In this document: positions 1-6,430 of the stretch, piece after piece | How the letters are laid out: each line of letters starts with the position of its first letter | Position numbering within the stretch: the stretch's first letter is position 1 | Source of the DNA: JBCCGI01 sp039029355 | GTDB lineage: Bacteria; Planctomycetota; UBA1135; GCA-002686595 | Direction: 5' to 3' | Length of the DNA stretch: 14,586 nt | Assembly (NCBI GenBank): GCA_039029355.1 | Contig: JBCCGI010000140.1 | Span: forward strand, 1-14,586 | Made by a program: the position numbers and the translations under genes | Notes under the pieces: generated by a model | The model's input: the letters and a program-made list of their open reading frames with translations, nothing else | What the model was told of the DNA's origin: nothing | Database searches by the model: none

Positions 1-125
1 AGATGCCGCCAGGTTGCGGCTTTGCGACCGAGGCGCCCGGAGGCGACCTGGACGGGTCGTCGAGGACGGCGAGAGAGCGAAGTCGTGACCTGGCGAGCAG
101 ATACGGCGTCTGGCGTGAGCTCCAT
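1..125 (-). CDS. Possible partial reading frame, start at 125, runs off left edge
   Basis: An ATG at 125-123 opens a frame that stays open to the window edge (41 full codons). It begins 12 bp after the stop of the isomerase-like gene on the same strand, so it could be the next operon member. The first residues, MELTPDAVSARQV, recall the MELTP-type start of DivIVA-like proteins, but the conserved RGYD segment that should follow is absent. Its third-position GC is clearly lower than in the neighbouring genes, there is no Shine-Dalgarno sequence, and the opposite strand is also open here. It may be non-coding; the identity is unknown. Confidence 0.25.
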   Translation of the reverse strand, partial: MELTPDAVSARQVTTSLSRRPRRPVQVASGRLGRKAATWRH

Positions 126-137
126 GGATAGGTCGGG

Positions 138-1061
138 CTAGAAGCCGGCGTCGACCAGGAAGCGGACGCTGGCCAGGATCTCGGCGCGCCCGTGGCGCGG
201 ACCGATCTCCAGCACGCGCTCGGCGTTGCCGGGCACGTACTCCCTGAGCAGCTTGAAGTCGACCTCGCCGAGGCCGATCGGCATCTCCGCCTCTTCGTCG
301 CCGGCGTCCTGCAGGTGCACGCCCGCCATGCGGGCGCCGTAGGAGTCCAGCCACTCACCCTGCCCGGGCAGCCCGAGCCGCTCGCGCATGTGGATGCGGC
401 CGACGTCGTGCCAGTACGTCACGCCCTGGGAGCCGAGGTCGTCGAGCACCCAGCCCATCGCCTCGAAGCCGAGGACGTCGTCGAGCTGGATGCCCGGCTC
501 CACGGCGAAGCGCACGCCGGGGTGCTCCTGGTGGAGCGTGAAGAGCGAGCGGCAGAGGTTCTCGACCTGCTTCTGCCCGCCCTTTTGGACCTCGTGGGCG
601 AAGCCGAGCAGCTCCTCGCGGAGCTCGGGCGACATGCCGTCCTTCTCGATCTGCGCGTCGTAGTCCTTGGTGCGCTGGCGCAGCTGCTCGTCGGCGACGC
701 GGTTGCCGCGGATCACGACCGTGTCGCACCCCCAGGACTGGGCGAGGCGCACGTGGCGGCGGACCGAGTTCATCGCGCGCTCGCGCTCGTCGGCATCGGG
801 GCTGCCGAGCCGGGCCGAGGGGAGCACGCCGCCGTTCATCGAGTCGCGGCAGCCCGCGACCAGCGAGCCGATCGAGACGCCGGTCTCGCGGCGGGACTCT
901 TCGAGGCCGTCCATCGTGGGCGGCATTTCGGTCAGGCCCAGCTCGATGCGCCGAAAGCCCATGCCTACGGCGGCGAAGATCTGGTCCTGGATACTTCCCA
1001 GCCGCGCGCCGAAGCACGTGGTCGACAGGGTGTATTCGTTGGGAATTCCGGGTGCGGTCAC
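138..1061 (-). CDS. Sugar phosphate isomerase/epimerase-like TIM-barrel protein
   Basis: A 307-aa protein of the xylose isomerase-like / AP-endonuclease-2 TIM-barrel superfamily, which bind divalent metals and isomerise or epimerise sugars or related polyols; the substrate cannot be predicted. Candidate metal ligands sit in the expected order on late barrel strands: Glu188 (FAVEPG), Asp219 and His224 (WHDVGRIH), His249 (GVHLQD) and Glu285 (VLEIG). Early strands show GFRRIELGL (35-43) and CDTVVIRGN (112-120). The start is GTG at 1061; an in-frame TAG lies only six codons upstream and the next Met is residue 34, so the start is well constrained although no clear ribosome-binding site is visible. 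It is cytoplasmic, with no signal peptide. It lies 293 bp downstream of purB on the same strand and probably has its own promoter in that gap. Confidence 0.85.
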   Translation of the reverse strand: MTAPGIPNEYTLSTTCFGARLGSIQDQIFAAVGMGFRRIELGLTEMPPTMDGLEESRRETGVSIGSLVAGCRDSMNGGVLPSARLGSPDADERERAMNSVRRHVRLAQSWGCDTVVIRGNRVADEQLRQRTKDYDAQIEKDGMSPELREELLGFAHEVQKGGQKQVENLCRSLFTLHQEHPGVRFAVEPGIQLDDVLGFEAMGWVLDDLGSQGVTYWHDVGRIHMRERLGLPGQGEWLDSYGARMAGVHLQDAGDEEAEMPIGLGEVDFKLLREYVPGNAERVLEIGPRHGRAEILASVRFLVDAGF

Positions 1062-1136
1062 GGACGTCGTTTGTTCTGCCTACACGAGACGCCGGGGGTC
1101 GAGGGAATCGCGCGTGGGGAAGTAGTGCGAGGGATG

Positions 1137-1160
1137 GCGCGGTGCGAAAACATACCGCGC
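1137..1160. repeat. Inverted repeat in the leader of the isomerase-like gene
   Basis: gcgcggt (1137-1143) and accgcgc (1154-1160) are perfect reverse complements, 7 bp, around a 10-nt A-rich loop. The repeat is 76 bp upstream of the GTG at 1061. It could be an operator or an mRNA hairpin. There is no T-run beside it, so it is not an intrinsic terminator. Confidence 0.4.
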
Positions 1161-1221
1161 GCTGAGCTCTTTCTGAAATCGAGCACCTTTTGTGGCTCAT
1201 GCGTGAGCCGCCGAGCGCAAC

Positions 1222-1280
1222 CGCAACCCCTTGATAACTAAGCAGCTAGGAGAAAAAAAAGGGTCGGAAAGGGGGTTGCG
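1222..1280. repeat. Long-spaced inverted repeat bracketing an A8/T8 tract, purB-isomerase gap
   Basis: cgcaacccc (1222-1230) and ggggttgcg (1272-1280) form a perfect 9-bp inverted repeat separated by 41 bp that include a run of eight A (1253-1260). This is the most AT-rich part of the 293-bp gap 1062-1354, which otherwise holds no gene that I can support. Minus-strand TATCAA (1236-1231) is a possible -10 element for the downstream gene, but no good -35 accompanies it. The function is unknown; it may be the promoter or operator region of the isomerase-like gene. Confidence 0.3.
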
Positions 1281-1354
1281 CTAACGACAATTTGCGCCTG
1301 CTTAGGAGTTCGCATTTGACAGGCGAGGCGGGACCTGCGACCGGGTCGCAAGCG

Positions 1355-2788
1355 CTACACGCGCACGTCGCCCTCGACCTCGGGCAGGTCGGCATAGCGC
1401 GCGAGGAGCGGGTCGACCTCGGCCGCCACGAACTCCTCCACCTGCTGCGGAGCGCGCCCGACGTAGCGCGCCGGGTCGAGCAGGGCCTCGAGCTGCCCCG
1501 CCACGGGCGCGAACAGCTCGTCGCGCGCGACCAGCTCACGGAGCGGGTTCGGCTCGCCGCGGTGGATCGCCTCGGAGGCCTCGCGCGCCAGCACGCGGAT
1601 GCGCTCGTGCGCGTCCTGGCGGTCGGCGCCGGCCTTGACCGCGGCCATCAGCACGTGCTCGGTGGCCAGGAAGGGCAGCTCCTCGCGCAGCACGCGGTCC
1701 AGCACCGCCCGGTGCACGACGATGCCCCCCGCCACGTTCAGGTAGAGCTGCAGGACCGCGTCCGTCGCCAGGAACGTCTCGGCCAGCGTGATGCGCCGGT
1801 TGGCGGAGTCGTCGAGCGTGCGCTCGAACCACTGGTTCGCAGCGGTCTGCGAGGCGTTGTCGAGCAACGCGAGCACGTGCCGCGCCAGCGCGCCGATGCG
1901 CTCGGAGCGCATCGGGTTGCGCTTCCACGGCATGGCCGACGAGCCGATCTGCTTCTTCTCGAAGGGCTCCTCCATCTCGCGCCTCCCGGCGGAGAGGCGC
2001 AGGTCGACGGCGAACTTGGCCGCCGACTGGGCGATGCCGGCCAGGGCCTGACACACCCGGAAGTCGACCTGGCGCGGGTAGGTCTGCCCGGTCACCGCGA
2101 AGACGCGCTCGAAGCCCATGCGCTGCGCCACCAGCCGGTCGAGCTCGCGCACCTTCCCGTGGTCGCCGTCGAACAGCTCCAGGAACGAGGCCTGGGTGCC
2201 GGTCGTGCCCTTCACGCCGCGGAAGCGCAGCTGCGCGAGCACGTGCTCGAGGTCCGCCAGGTTGAACACCAGATCCTGCAGCCACAGGCTCGCGCGCTTG
2301 CCGACGGTCGTCGCCTGCGCGGGCTGGTAGTGCGTCAGCCCCAGCGCCGGCACCGAGCGCTGCTCGAGCGCAAAGGCCCGCAGCCGGCCGATCAGCGACA
2401 CGAGCTGGGCGCGGATCAGCTCCAGGCCGCGCCGCAGCATCAGGAGCTCGGCATTGTCGGTGACGAAGCACGAGGTCGCCCCCAGGTGGACGATGCCGCG
2501 CGCGTTCGGGCACTGGTCGCCCCAGGCGTGCACGTGGGCCATCACGTCGTGACGCAGCTCACGCTCGTAGCGCCGCGCGGCCTCGAAGTCGACGTCCTCG
2601 GCGTGCGCGCGCAGCTCCGCGAGCTGGGCGTCGGTGATGTCGAGCCCCAGCTCCTGCTCGCTCTCGGCGAGGGCGATCCACAGCTTGCGCCACAGCGTGA
2701 AGCGGTGGAGGTCCGAGAAGTTACGCCGCATGTCCTCGCTCGCGTAGCGCGAGGCGAGCGGGCTCTGCCAGCTTTCGTGAGCGTCCAT
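1355..2788 (-). CDS. purB: Adenylosuccinate lyase, eukaryote-like long form
   Basis: PurB acts twice in the cytoplasm: it splits SAICAR to AICAR plus fumarate in purine synthesis, and adenylosuccinate to AMP plus fumarate. The 477-aa protein has the fumarase/aspartase-superfamily signature IGSSAMPWKRNPMRSE (281-296) with the catalytic Ser283/Ser284 on the mobile loop. Other conserved blocks are RHDVMAHVHAWG (79-90), HLGATSCFVTDN (101-112), THYQPAQATTVGKR (152-165, with His153 as the likely acid/base residue) and RGVKGTTGTQASFLELF (190-206). These blocks, QWFERTLDDSANRR and the length match the animal-type enzyme much more closely than the short bacterial B. subtilis type. I chose ATG 2788 because homologous sequence begins there and the 38 codons upstream overlap the preceding vanZ gene. 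The start is 13 bp after the vanZ stop, so the two are probably co-transcribed. Confidence 0.96.
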   Translation of the reverse strand: MDAHESWQSPLASRYASEDMRRNFSDLHRFTLWRKLWIALAESEQELGLDITDAQLAELRAHAEDVDFEAARRYERELRHDVMAHVHAWGDQCPNARGIVHLGATSCFVTDNAELLMLRRGLELIRAQLVSLIGRLRAFALEQRSVPALGLTHYQPAQATTVGKRASLWLQDLVFNLADLEHVLAQLRFRGVKGTTGTQASFLELFDGDHGKVRELDRLVAQRMGFERVFAVTGQTYPRQVDFRVCQALAGIAQSAAKFAVDLRLSAGRREMEEPFEKKQIGSSAMPWKRNPMRSERIGALARHVLALLDNASQTAANQWFERTLDDSANRRITLAETFLATDAVLQLYLNVAGGIVVHRAVLDRVLREELPFLATEHVLMAAVKAGADRQDAHERIRVLAREASEAIHRGEPNPLRELVARDELFAPVAGQLEALLDPARYVGRAPQQVEEFVAAEVDPLLARYADLPEVEGDVRV

Positions 2789-2801
2789 AGAGCCCGGGAG
2801 T

Positions 2802-3617
2802 CTAAAGAAACGCGGCCACCCAAGCAGCCGCCGCGCAGGCCGCCACGCCCAGGACCAGGCGCACCGCAAGCCCACCCGCGCCCGCGCGGAAGCGCGCGAC
2901 ATAGGCCGCCACCGCCAACGTCGAGGCGGCCCCCGCCAGGTCGGTCACCACATCGGTCCAGGAGGCCACGCGGTCGGGCCGGAACGACTGGTGCCACTCG
3001 TCGACCACGCCGTACCCCAGCACCGCCGCCAGCACCAGGGCCCGCTCACGCCCGCCGAGCGCGGGCCAACCGCGCTCCCCCGTCCGCGGCAAAGCCAGGG
3101 CGAGCAGCACCGCGAACACCGCGAAGAGCGGCGCGTGGGCCAGGTTGAGCACGTACGACCAAAACGCCGTCAGCGGCACCTCGGGCGGCGGGCCGCCGCT
3201 CAGCGACCACACGAAGCCGGCCCAGAGCACCGCGAGCACCCCACCCACCGCACGCGGCACCCGCGCCAGCCGATCCCCCATGGCCCGCAGCCAGCGCACC
3301 GGCGGACCCGCGGAAGCCCCCTCCGCGGGCTCCGGATCCGGCCCGCCGGCCCGGTTGGGCGAGGCGCCGGGCGAGGCGCCGGGCGCGGAGTCCGGCGCGG
3401 AGTCCGGCGCTGAGTCGGGTGCCGAGCCGGATGCTGAGCCGCGCGCTGAGCCAGGCGCCGAGCCGGATGCCGAGCCAGGCGCCGAGCCGGATGCCGAGCC
3501 AGGCGCCGAGCCGGATGCCGAGCCAGGCGCCGAGCCGGATGCTGAGCCGCGCGCTGAGCCAGGCGCCGAGCCGGGCGTTGGCGCCGGCGTGGCGCCGCCG
3601 GGCTCAGTCGGCGCCAT
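2802..3617 (-). CDS. VanZ-family membrane protein with a repeat-encoded Ala/Gly/Ser/Pro N-terminus
   Basis: A 271-aa frame. Residues 113-271 form a VanZ-like integral membrane domain with about five hydrophobic segments (about 123-140, 153-176, 193-205, 220-240, 249-270). Its family motif is DEWHQSFRPDR (206-216), followed by SWTDVVTDLAG (219-229). VanZ proteins are linked to low-level teicoplanin resistance, but most chromosomal members have no known function. Residues 1-112 are almost entirely 4-residue GSA(P/S/R)-type units encoded by a 12-bp minisatellite, an unusual extension. ATG 3617 overlaps the RsbW-like stop by 14 bp, typical of translational coupling. The alternative start, ATG at 3281 (residue 113), would give a normal-length VanZ and leave the minisatellite between genes; the sequence does not settle this. 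The stop is 13 bp before purB. Confidence 0.8.
   Translation of the reverse strand: MAPTEPGGATPAPTPGSAPGSARGSASGSAPGSASGSAPGSASGSAPGSASGSAPGSARGSASGSAPDSAPDSAPDSAPGASPGASPNRAGGPDPEPAEGASAGPPVRWLRAMGDRLARVPRAVGGVLAVLWAGFVWSLSGGPPPEVPLTAFWSYVLNLAHAPLFAVFAVLLALALPRTGERGWPALGGRERALVLAAVLGYGVVDEWHQSFRPDRVASWTDVVTDLAGAASTLAVAAYVARFRAGAGGLAVRLVLGVAACAAAAWVAAFL
3421..3564. repeat. Nested tandem minisatellite of 12, 24 and 36 bp
   Basis: The block reads as one 36-bp unit (3421-3456), three identical 24-bp units (3457-3480, 3481-3504, 3505-3528), and an exact second copy of the 36-bp unit (3529-3564). All are built from a 12-bp monomer resembling gccgagccggat. Diverged copies extend on both sides, to about 3360 and 3590. 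Every unit is a multiple of three, so copy-number change keeps the frame of the vanZ N-terminus. There are no unique spacers, so it is not a CRISPR array. Confidence 0.95.
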
Positions 3618-4071
3618 GCGCGCGCGCCGCGACGAAGGTCAGGCCGCGGCCGTCCGCGCTCTTCTCCACGCCGAGCCGGTCCACCATCTGCGCGACGAGG
3701 AAGAACCCACGCCCGCGCTCATCCTCCAGGTCCGGCACGCCGTCCTGGGAGAGCAGCCCCTCGACGTCGGCCGGCTCGCCACCGCCCTCGTCGGAGACGC
3801 GGAAGGTCCAGCCGCTCGCATCCAGGCTCAGGCGCAGCTTCATCCGCGCCCGCGCCTCGCCCTCGACGGCCTCCATCGCGCCCTCGCCGCCGCCGTGGTC
3901 GATCGCGTTGCCGAGCAGCTCGGACGAAACCAGCATCAGGATCTCGACCTCGCCGTCGGCGAGCCCCATCAGCCGCGCGAAGTGGCGCAGCACGCGCCGC
4001 GCCACCGGCACGGTGCTGTGGGCCGCCGGCAGATCGAGCGCCAGCTCGCGGCGGTTCGGGGAGGCGCTCAC
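3604..4071 (-). CDS. RsbW/SpoIIAB-like ATP-binding protein (anti-sigma factor / serine kinase type)
   Basis: A 155-aa single-domain GHKL (HATPase_c_2) protein. The N-box is ELLGNAIDHG (51-60) with Mg-binding Asn55, the G1 box is SDEGGG (93-98) with Asp94, and the G2 box is GRGFFLVAQMVDRL (120-133). The length and box order match RsbW/SpoIIAB-type kinases, which bind sigma factors or phosphorylate STAS-domain anti-anti-sigma partners. No sigma factor or STAS gene is in the window, so its partner is unknown. GTG 4071 overlaps the nadC stop in a GTGA junction, which decides the start; codons further upstream in this frame lie inside nadC. It is cytoplasmic, with no membrane segment. Its place between nadC and vanZ suggests co-transcription rather than a dedicated partner-switch operon. 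Confidence 0.88.
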   Translation of the reverse strand: MSASPNRRELALDLPAAHSTVPVARRVLRHFARLMGLADGEVEILMLVSSELLGNAIDHGGGEGAMEAVEGEARARMKLRLSLDASGWTFRVSDEGGGEPADVEGLLSQDGVPDLEDERGRGFFLVAQMVDRLGVEKSADGRGLTFVAARAHGAD

Positions 4072-4985
4072 GCGAGCACCTCCAGGGCCAACGACAGGTC
4101 GAGCGCCGGCGCCGAGTGCGTCAGCGCACCGACCGAGATGCGGTCCACGCCGGTGCGCGCGATGCGCTCGACGGTGTCCAGGTCCACGCCGCCGGAGGCC
4201 TCGATCTCGACGGCGCGCTCGGCGGCCGAGCGCACAAGCGGAACCAGCCGTTCGAGCTCCCCGGGCGCCATGTTGTCCAGCAGCACCACGTCCGCCCCGG
4301 CCGCGGCCGCGGCGAGCGCCTCGGCCTCGTCGCGCGCCTCGACCGTCACGCGGAAGGCCGCGCCGTTCCCGTCGCGGATCGCCGCGACCACCTGGGCGAT
4401 GCTCCGCCCGGCCAGGTCGATGTGGTTGTCCTTCACCATCGCCTCGTCGTGCAGCCCGAAGCGGTGGTTCTCCCCGCCCCCGCAGCGCACCGCGTACTTC
4501 TCGAAGAGGCGCAGCCCGGGCGTCGTCTTGCGCGTGTCGAGGATGCGCGCGCGGCCTCCCGCCGCCGCGACGAAGCGGGCCGTCAGCGTGGCGATGCCGG
4601 AGAGGCGCTGGACGAAGTTGAGAGCCGTGCGCTCGGCGGTCAGGAGCGCGCGCGCCTCGCCCTCCACCACGGCCACCTCGTCGCCGTCGGCCACCGCGTC
4701 GCCATCGGCCAGGCAAGCCTCGCAGGCCACGCCGGGATCGAGCCGCTCGAAGGTCCAGCGGAAGACGTCGATCCCAGCCAGCACGCCGGCCGCCTTGGCC
4801 CGCAGCCGCCCGCGCGCCCGTCGCCCGGCCGGCACGGCGGCCCAGGTGGTGCGATCACCGGCGAGAGCGGCGGCGGGGCCGTCGCCGAGGCCCCTCCCGA
4901 GGTCCTCCTCGAGGGCGGCCTGGAGCGACGCGACGACGTCCTCCCGGGCGAGCGGTAGCGGATCCAGGTCTTGGATGGGAGTCAC
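4068..4985 (-). CDS. nadC: Nicotinate-nucleotide pyrophosphorylase (carboxylating), quinolinate phosphoribosyltransferase
   Basis: NadC converts quinolinate and PRPP to nicotinate mononucleotide, CO2 and pyrophosphate in de novo NAD synthesis. The 305-aa protein has the family blocks in order: ERTALNFVQRLSGIATLT (118-135), DTRKTTPGLR (150-159), KYAVRCGGGENHRFGLHD (164-181), VKDNHI (184-189), and a C-terminal barrel segment with GGVDLDTVERIA and DRISVGALTHSAPALDLSL. The Arg, Lys and His residues that bind the phosphates and quinolinate are present. The start is GTG 4985, preceded by GAGGA at 4996-4992 with 6-nt spacing, a good ribosome-binding site. It is the first gene after a 286-bp gap and probably heads a nadC, rsbW-like, vanZ, purB unit. 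No nadA or nadB is in the window. Confidence 0.96.
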   Translation of the reverse strand: MTPIQDLDPLPLAREDVVASLQAALEEDLGRGLGDGPAAALAGDRTTWAAVPAGRRARGRLRAKAAGVLAGIDVFRWTFERLDPGVACEACLADGDAVADGDEVAVVEGEARALLTAERTALNFVQRLSGIATLTARFVAAAGGRARILDTRKTTPGLRLFEKYAVRCGGGENHRFGLHDEAMVKDNHIDLAGRSIAQVVAAIRDGNGAAFRVTVEARDEAEALAAAAAGADVVLLDNMAPGELERLVPLVRSAAERAVEIEASGGVDLDTVERIARTGVDRISVGALTHSAPALDLSLALEVLA

Positions 4986-5002
4986 GGCGGGTCCTCGACC
5001 GA

Positions 5003-5033
5003 GTCTACGCTCCCGGCGGACGGGAGACTAGAC
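5003..5033. promoter_or_regulatory. Inverted repeat in the nadC leader (candidate operator or mRNA hairpin)
   Basis: A symmetrical repeat: gtcta (5003-5007), a 2-nt mismatch, ctcccg (5010-5015), a 5-nt loop, cgggag (5021-5026), a 2-nt mismatch, tagac (5029-5033). That gives 11 paired positions of 13 around a single axis. It sits 18-48 bp upstream of the GTG start, just before the GAGGA ribosome-binding site. This is where a repressor operator or a translation-controlling hairpin would act. I do not recognise the motif as a known NAD-regulon site. Confidence 0.5.
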
Positions 5034-5138
5034 GGCCCGATCGCGGCCGGCGGGGAGACCCGGGTGGCCGGACGGGCTCGGATGGCCCCGCGCTCGTTCC
5101 GGGCGCAGCCCCCGCGCTCACCGGTCGGCCGGTCGCCG

Positions 5139-5195
5139 GTTGCTGGGCCCCGCGGCGGTTGCTGGGCCCCGCGGCGGTTGCCGGGCCTCGCGGCG
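5139..5195. repeat. Three tandem copies of a 19-bp repeat, upstream of nadC
   Basis: Two identical copies of gttgctgggccccgcggcg (5139-5157, 5158-5176) and a third with two substitutions (5177-5195). They lie in the non-coding gap 4986-5271 between the exported-protein gene and nadC. Each copy contains the palindrome GGGCCC (GGGCCT in the third). Repeated sites for a DNA-binding protein or replication slippage are both possible. The rest of the gap holds only the two inverted repeats listed separately. Confidence 0.85.
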
Positions 5196-5223
5196 TGGCC
5201 TCGGGAACGGATCCAGCGGGTCG

Positions 5224-5254
5224 GGCTCGGCCCCTCGACGGCCCCGGCCGAGCC
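5224..5254 (-). terminator. GC-rich hairpin after the exported-protein gene (possible terminator)
   Basis: ggctcggcc (5224-5232) and ggccgagcc (5246-5254) form a perfect 9-bp stem with a 13-nt loop, starting 17 bp after the stop codon at 5272. No T-tract follows on the minus strand, so it is either a hairpin-only terminator or an mRNA 3'-end stabiliser. Its placement right after an operon's last gene is what suggests termination. Confidence 0.4.
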
Positions 5255-5271
5255 GCAACGGGCGCCCGCCG

Positions 5272-6027
5272 TCAGCCGTCCTGGGAGATCGAGTTGGCCG
5301 CGCCCGGGAGCGGACCGGCCGGGAAGCTCGGCCGCAGCACGAGCAGCACCTGCCCCGGCTCGCCTCCGCCCGCGGCGGGCACCGCGGTCTCGCCCGGCTC
5401 GTGGTTCGCCAACACCGCGACGACGCGCGCGCCGGCCACGGCCGGAACGCCGCGCAGCGCGAAGCGTCCCTCGTCGTCGGTGCGCACGGACACGACCTCG
5501 ACGCGCGCTTGGTCGAGCGGACCGGGGTAGGCGGCGAGCAGCGGCTCGACCAGCACACGCACCCGCGCGCCGGAGAGCGGCGCCCCGAGCGGGTCGGTCA
5601 CCGTGCCCTCGAGATCGACCCGCGGCGCGGCGACGAGCACGTGCGACGCGTCGACGCGGCCGCGCTCGACCACACTCGCGCACACCGTGACGAGGTCCGG
5701 ACCGAGCACGCGCAGCAGCGCGGCGTGCGAGGACAGCTCGGGCGGAGCCTCGAGCGCGAACTCCCCCGCCGCGTCGCTCTGTGCCGGCACGCCGGAGCGC
5801 ACGCCCTCGAAGCCAACGCGCACCGCGGCGAGCGGGGTCCCGTCGAGACCCAGCACCCGGCCGCGCACCAGCACCGGGGGCGGAGGTGGGGAAGGCGCGG
5901 CGGCCTGCACCGCGCCGCCGGGCGATGGAGGGAACAAATCGGCTTCCGACGCCTCGCGCGGCCACAGCGGGACCGACATCACGAGGGCGCAAAGCAGGAA
6001 GACCGGGGTCAGGGTTCGTCCGGACAC
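5272..6027 (-). CDS. Exported protein with two carboxypeptidase-regulatory-like beta-sandwich domains
   Basis: A 251-aa protein with an N-terminal signal peptide or single anchor (hydrophobic residues 7-22, PVFLLCALVMSVPLW region), then a Pro/Ala-rich linker (33-51) and two segments of CarboxypepD_reg type. The first (about 53-93) reads VRGRVLGLDGTPLAAVRV then SDAAGEFAL. The second (about 138-205) reads LEGTVTDPLGAPLSGARV then TDDEGRFALRGVP. Such folds occur in surface and transport proteins as binding or stalk modules; no catalytic residues are expected. No lipobox is seen. GTG 6027 overlaps the preceding helix-hairpin-helix gene by 19 bp, and that start keeps the full signal peptide; an ATG at residue 17 would destroy it. 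It is the last gene before the repeat-filled gap upstream of nadC. Confidence 0.75.
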   Translation of the reverse strand: MSGRTLTPVFLLCALVMSVPLWPREASEADLFPPSPGGAVQAAAPSPPPPPVLVRGRVLGLDGTPLAAVRVGFEGVRSGVPAQSDAAGEFALEAPPELSSHAALLRVLGPDLVTVCASVVERGRVDASHVLVAAPRVDLEGTVTDPLGAPLSGARVRVLVEPLLAAYPGPLDQARVEVVSVRTDDEGRFALRGVPAVAGARVVAVLANHEPGETAVPAAGGGEPGQVLLVLRPSFPAGPLPGAANSISQDG

Positions 6028-6398
6028 GCGGCCCTTTTAGCAGAGACTTCTCGAAGAACGAGACTTGAGTCCGACACCCCCCGCTCAGCGAGCCAGAGAG
6101 CCGCTTTTTGCTCGGTTCCGGGACCGATTCCCGGCACATCCGACCAGCGAAGTACCCCCTTGACAGGATCGTGCCCCCAGCGCTCGCGGGCCGCCGCGAG
6201 GGCACGCCACTCCCCCACCCCGGGGATTCGGCGCAACTCGCGGGGCGACATGCGCCGCGGATCGGCGTCGGGCCCCCAGCGTGCGCGCTCGGCCGCTGTG
6301 AGCACCGGCGCCGGCGGAGCGCGCAGCTCGCGCAGGAGGATGCCGGTCATGAGGCCGGCGAGGATCCAGGCCCAAGCGGGTTCGCGAACGGTGTCCAT
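6009..6398 (-). CDS. Membrane-anchored ComEA-like helix-hairpin-helix protein
   Basis: A 129-aa protein with one N-terminal membrane segment (about 8-23, AWAWILAGLMTGILL) and, after a linker, two helix-hairpin-helix motifs: SPRELRRIPGVGEWRALAAAR (51-71) and WSDVPGIGPGTEQKAALWL (85-103). The paired IPGVG and VPGIG turns with a PREL-type lead-in are the arrangement of ComEA/competence HhH domains, which bind duplex DNA non-specifically. ComEA proteins act at the outer face of the inner membrane in DNA uptake, but many short HhH proteins of this kind are uncharacterised and no other com gene is here. The stretch aggggg at 6405-6400 (minus strand) is a good ribosome-binding site for ATG 6398. The gene is 32 bp after the ATPase gene and overlaps the next gene by 19 bp. 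Confidence 0.8.
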   Translation of the reverse strand: MDTVREPAWAWILAGLMTGILLRELRAPPAPVLTAAERARWGPDADPRRMSPRELRRIPGVGEWRALAAARERWGHDPVKGVLRWSDVPGIGPGTEQKAALWLAERGVSDSSLVLREVSAKRAACPDEP

Positions 6399-6430
6399 GC
6401 CCCCCTGGACCGAGCGGGGGCGGTTTGGTT

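Noticed and set aside
192..1241. Plus-strand open frame opposite the isomerase-like gene
   Set aside because: It has biased Ala/His/Arg/Val composition without motifs; the minus strand holds a coherent TIM-barrel protein.
1246..1263. A8 tract as a purB terminator (T8 on the minus strand)
   Set aside because: No stable GC-rich stem directly precedes the T-run on that strand; it is also 95 bp after the stop.
2789..2902. Upstream extension of purB (38 more codons)
   Set aside because: It overlaps the coding sequence of vanZ, is Arg/Trp-rich antisense-like sequence, and homology starts at Met 2788.
3360..3590. CRISPR-like array
   Set aside because: The units are contiguous without unique spacers and encode an in-frame repeat; it is a minisatellite.
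3145..5031. Long plus-strand open frame (over 600 codons) with AEPGAEPD-type repeats
   Set aside because: It is antisense to vanZ, the RsbW-like gene and nadC, which have clear family motifs. High GC and the multiple-of-three repeat keep all frames open.
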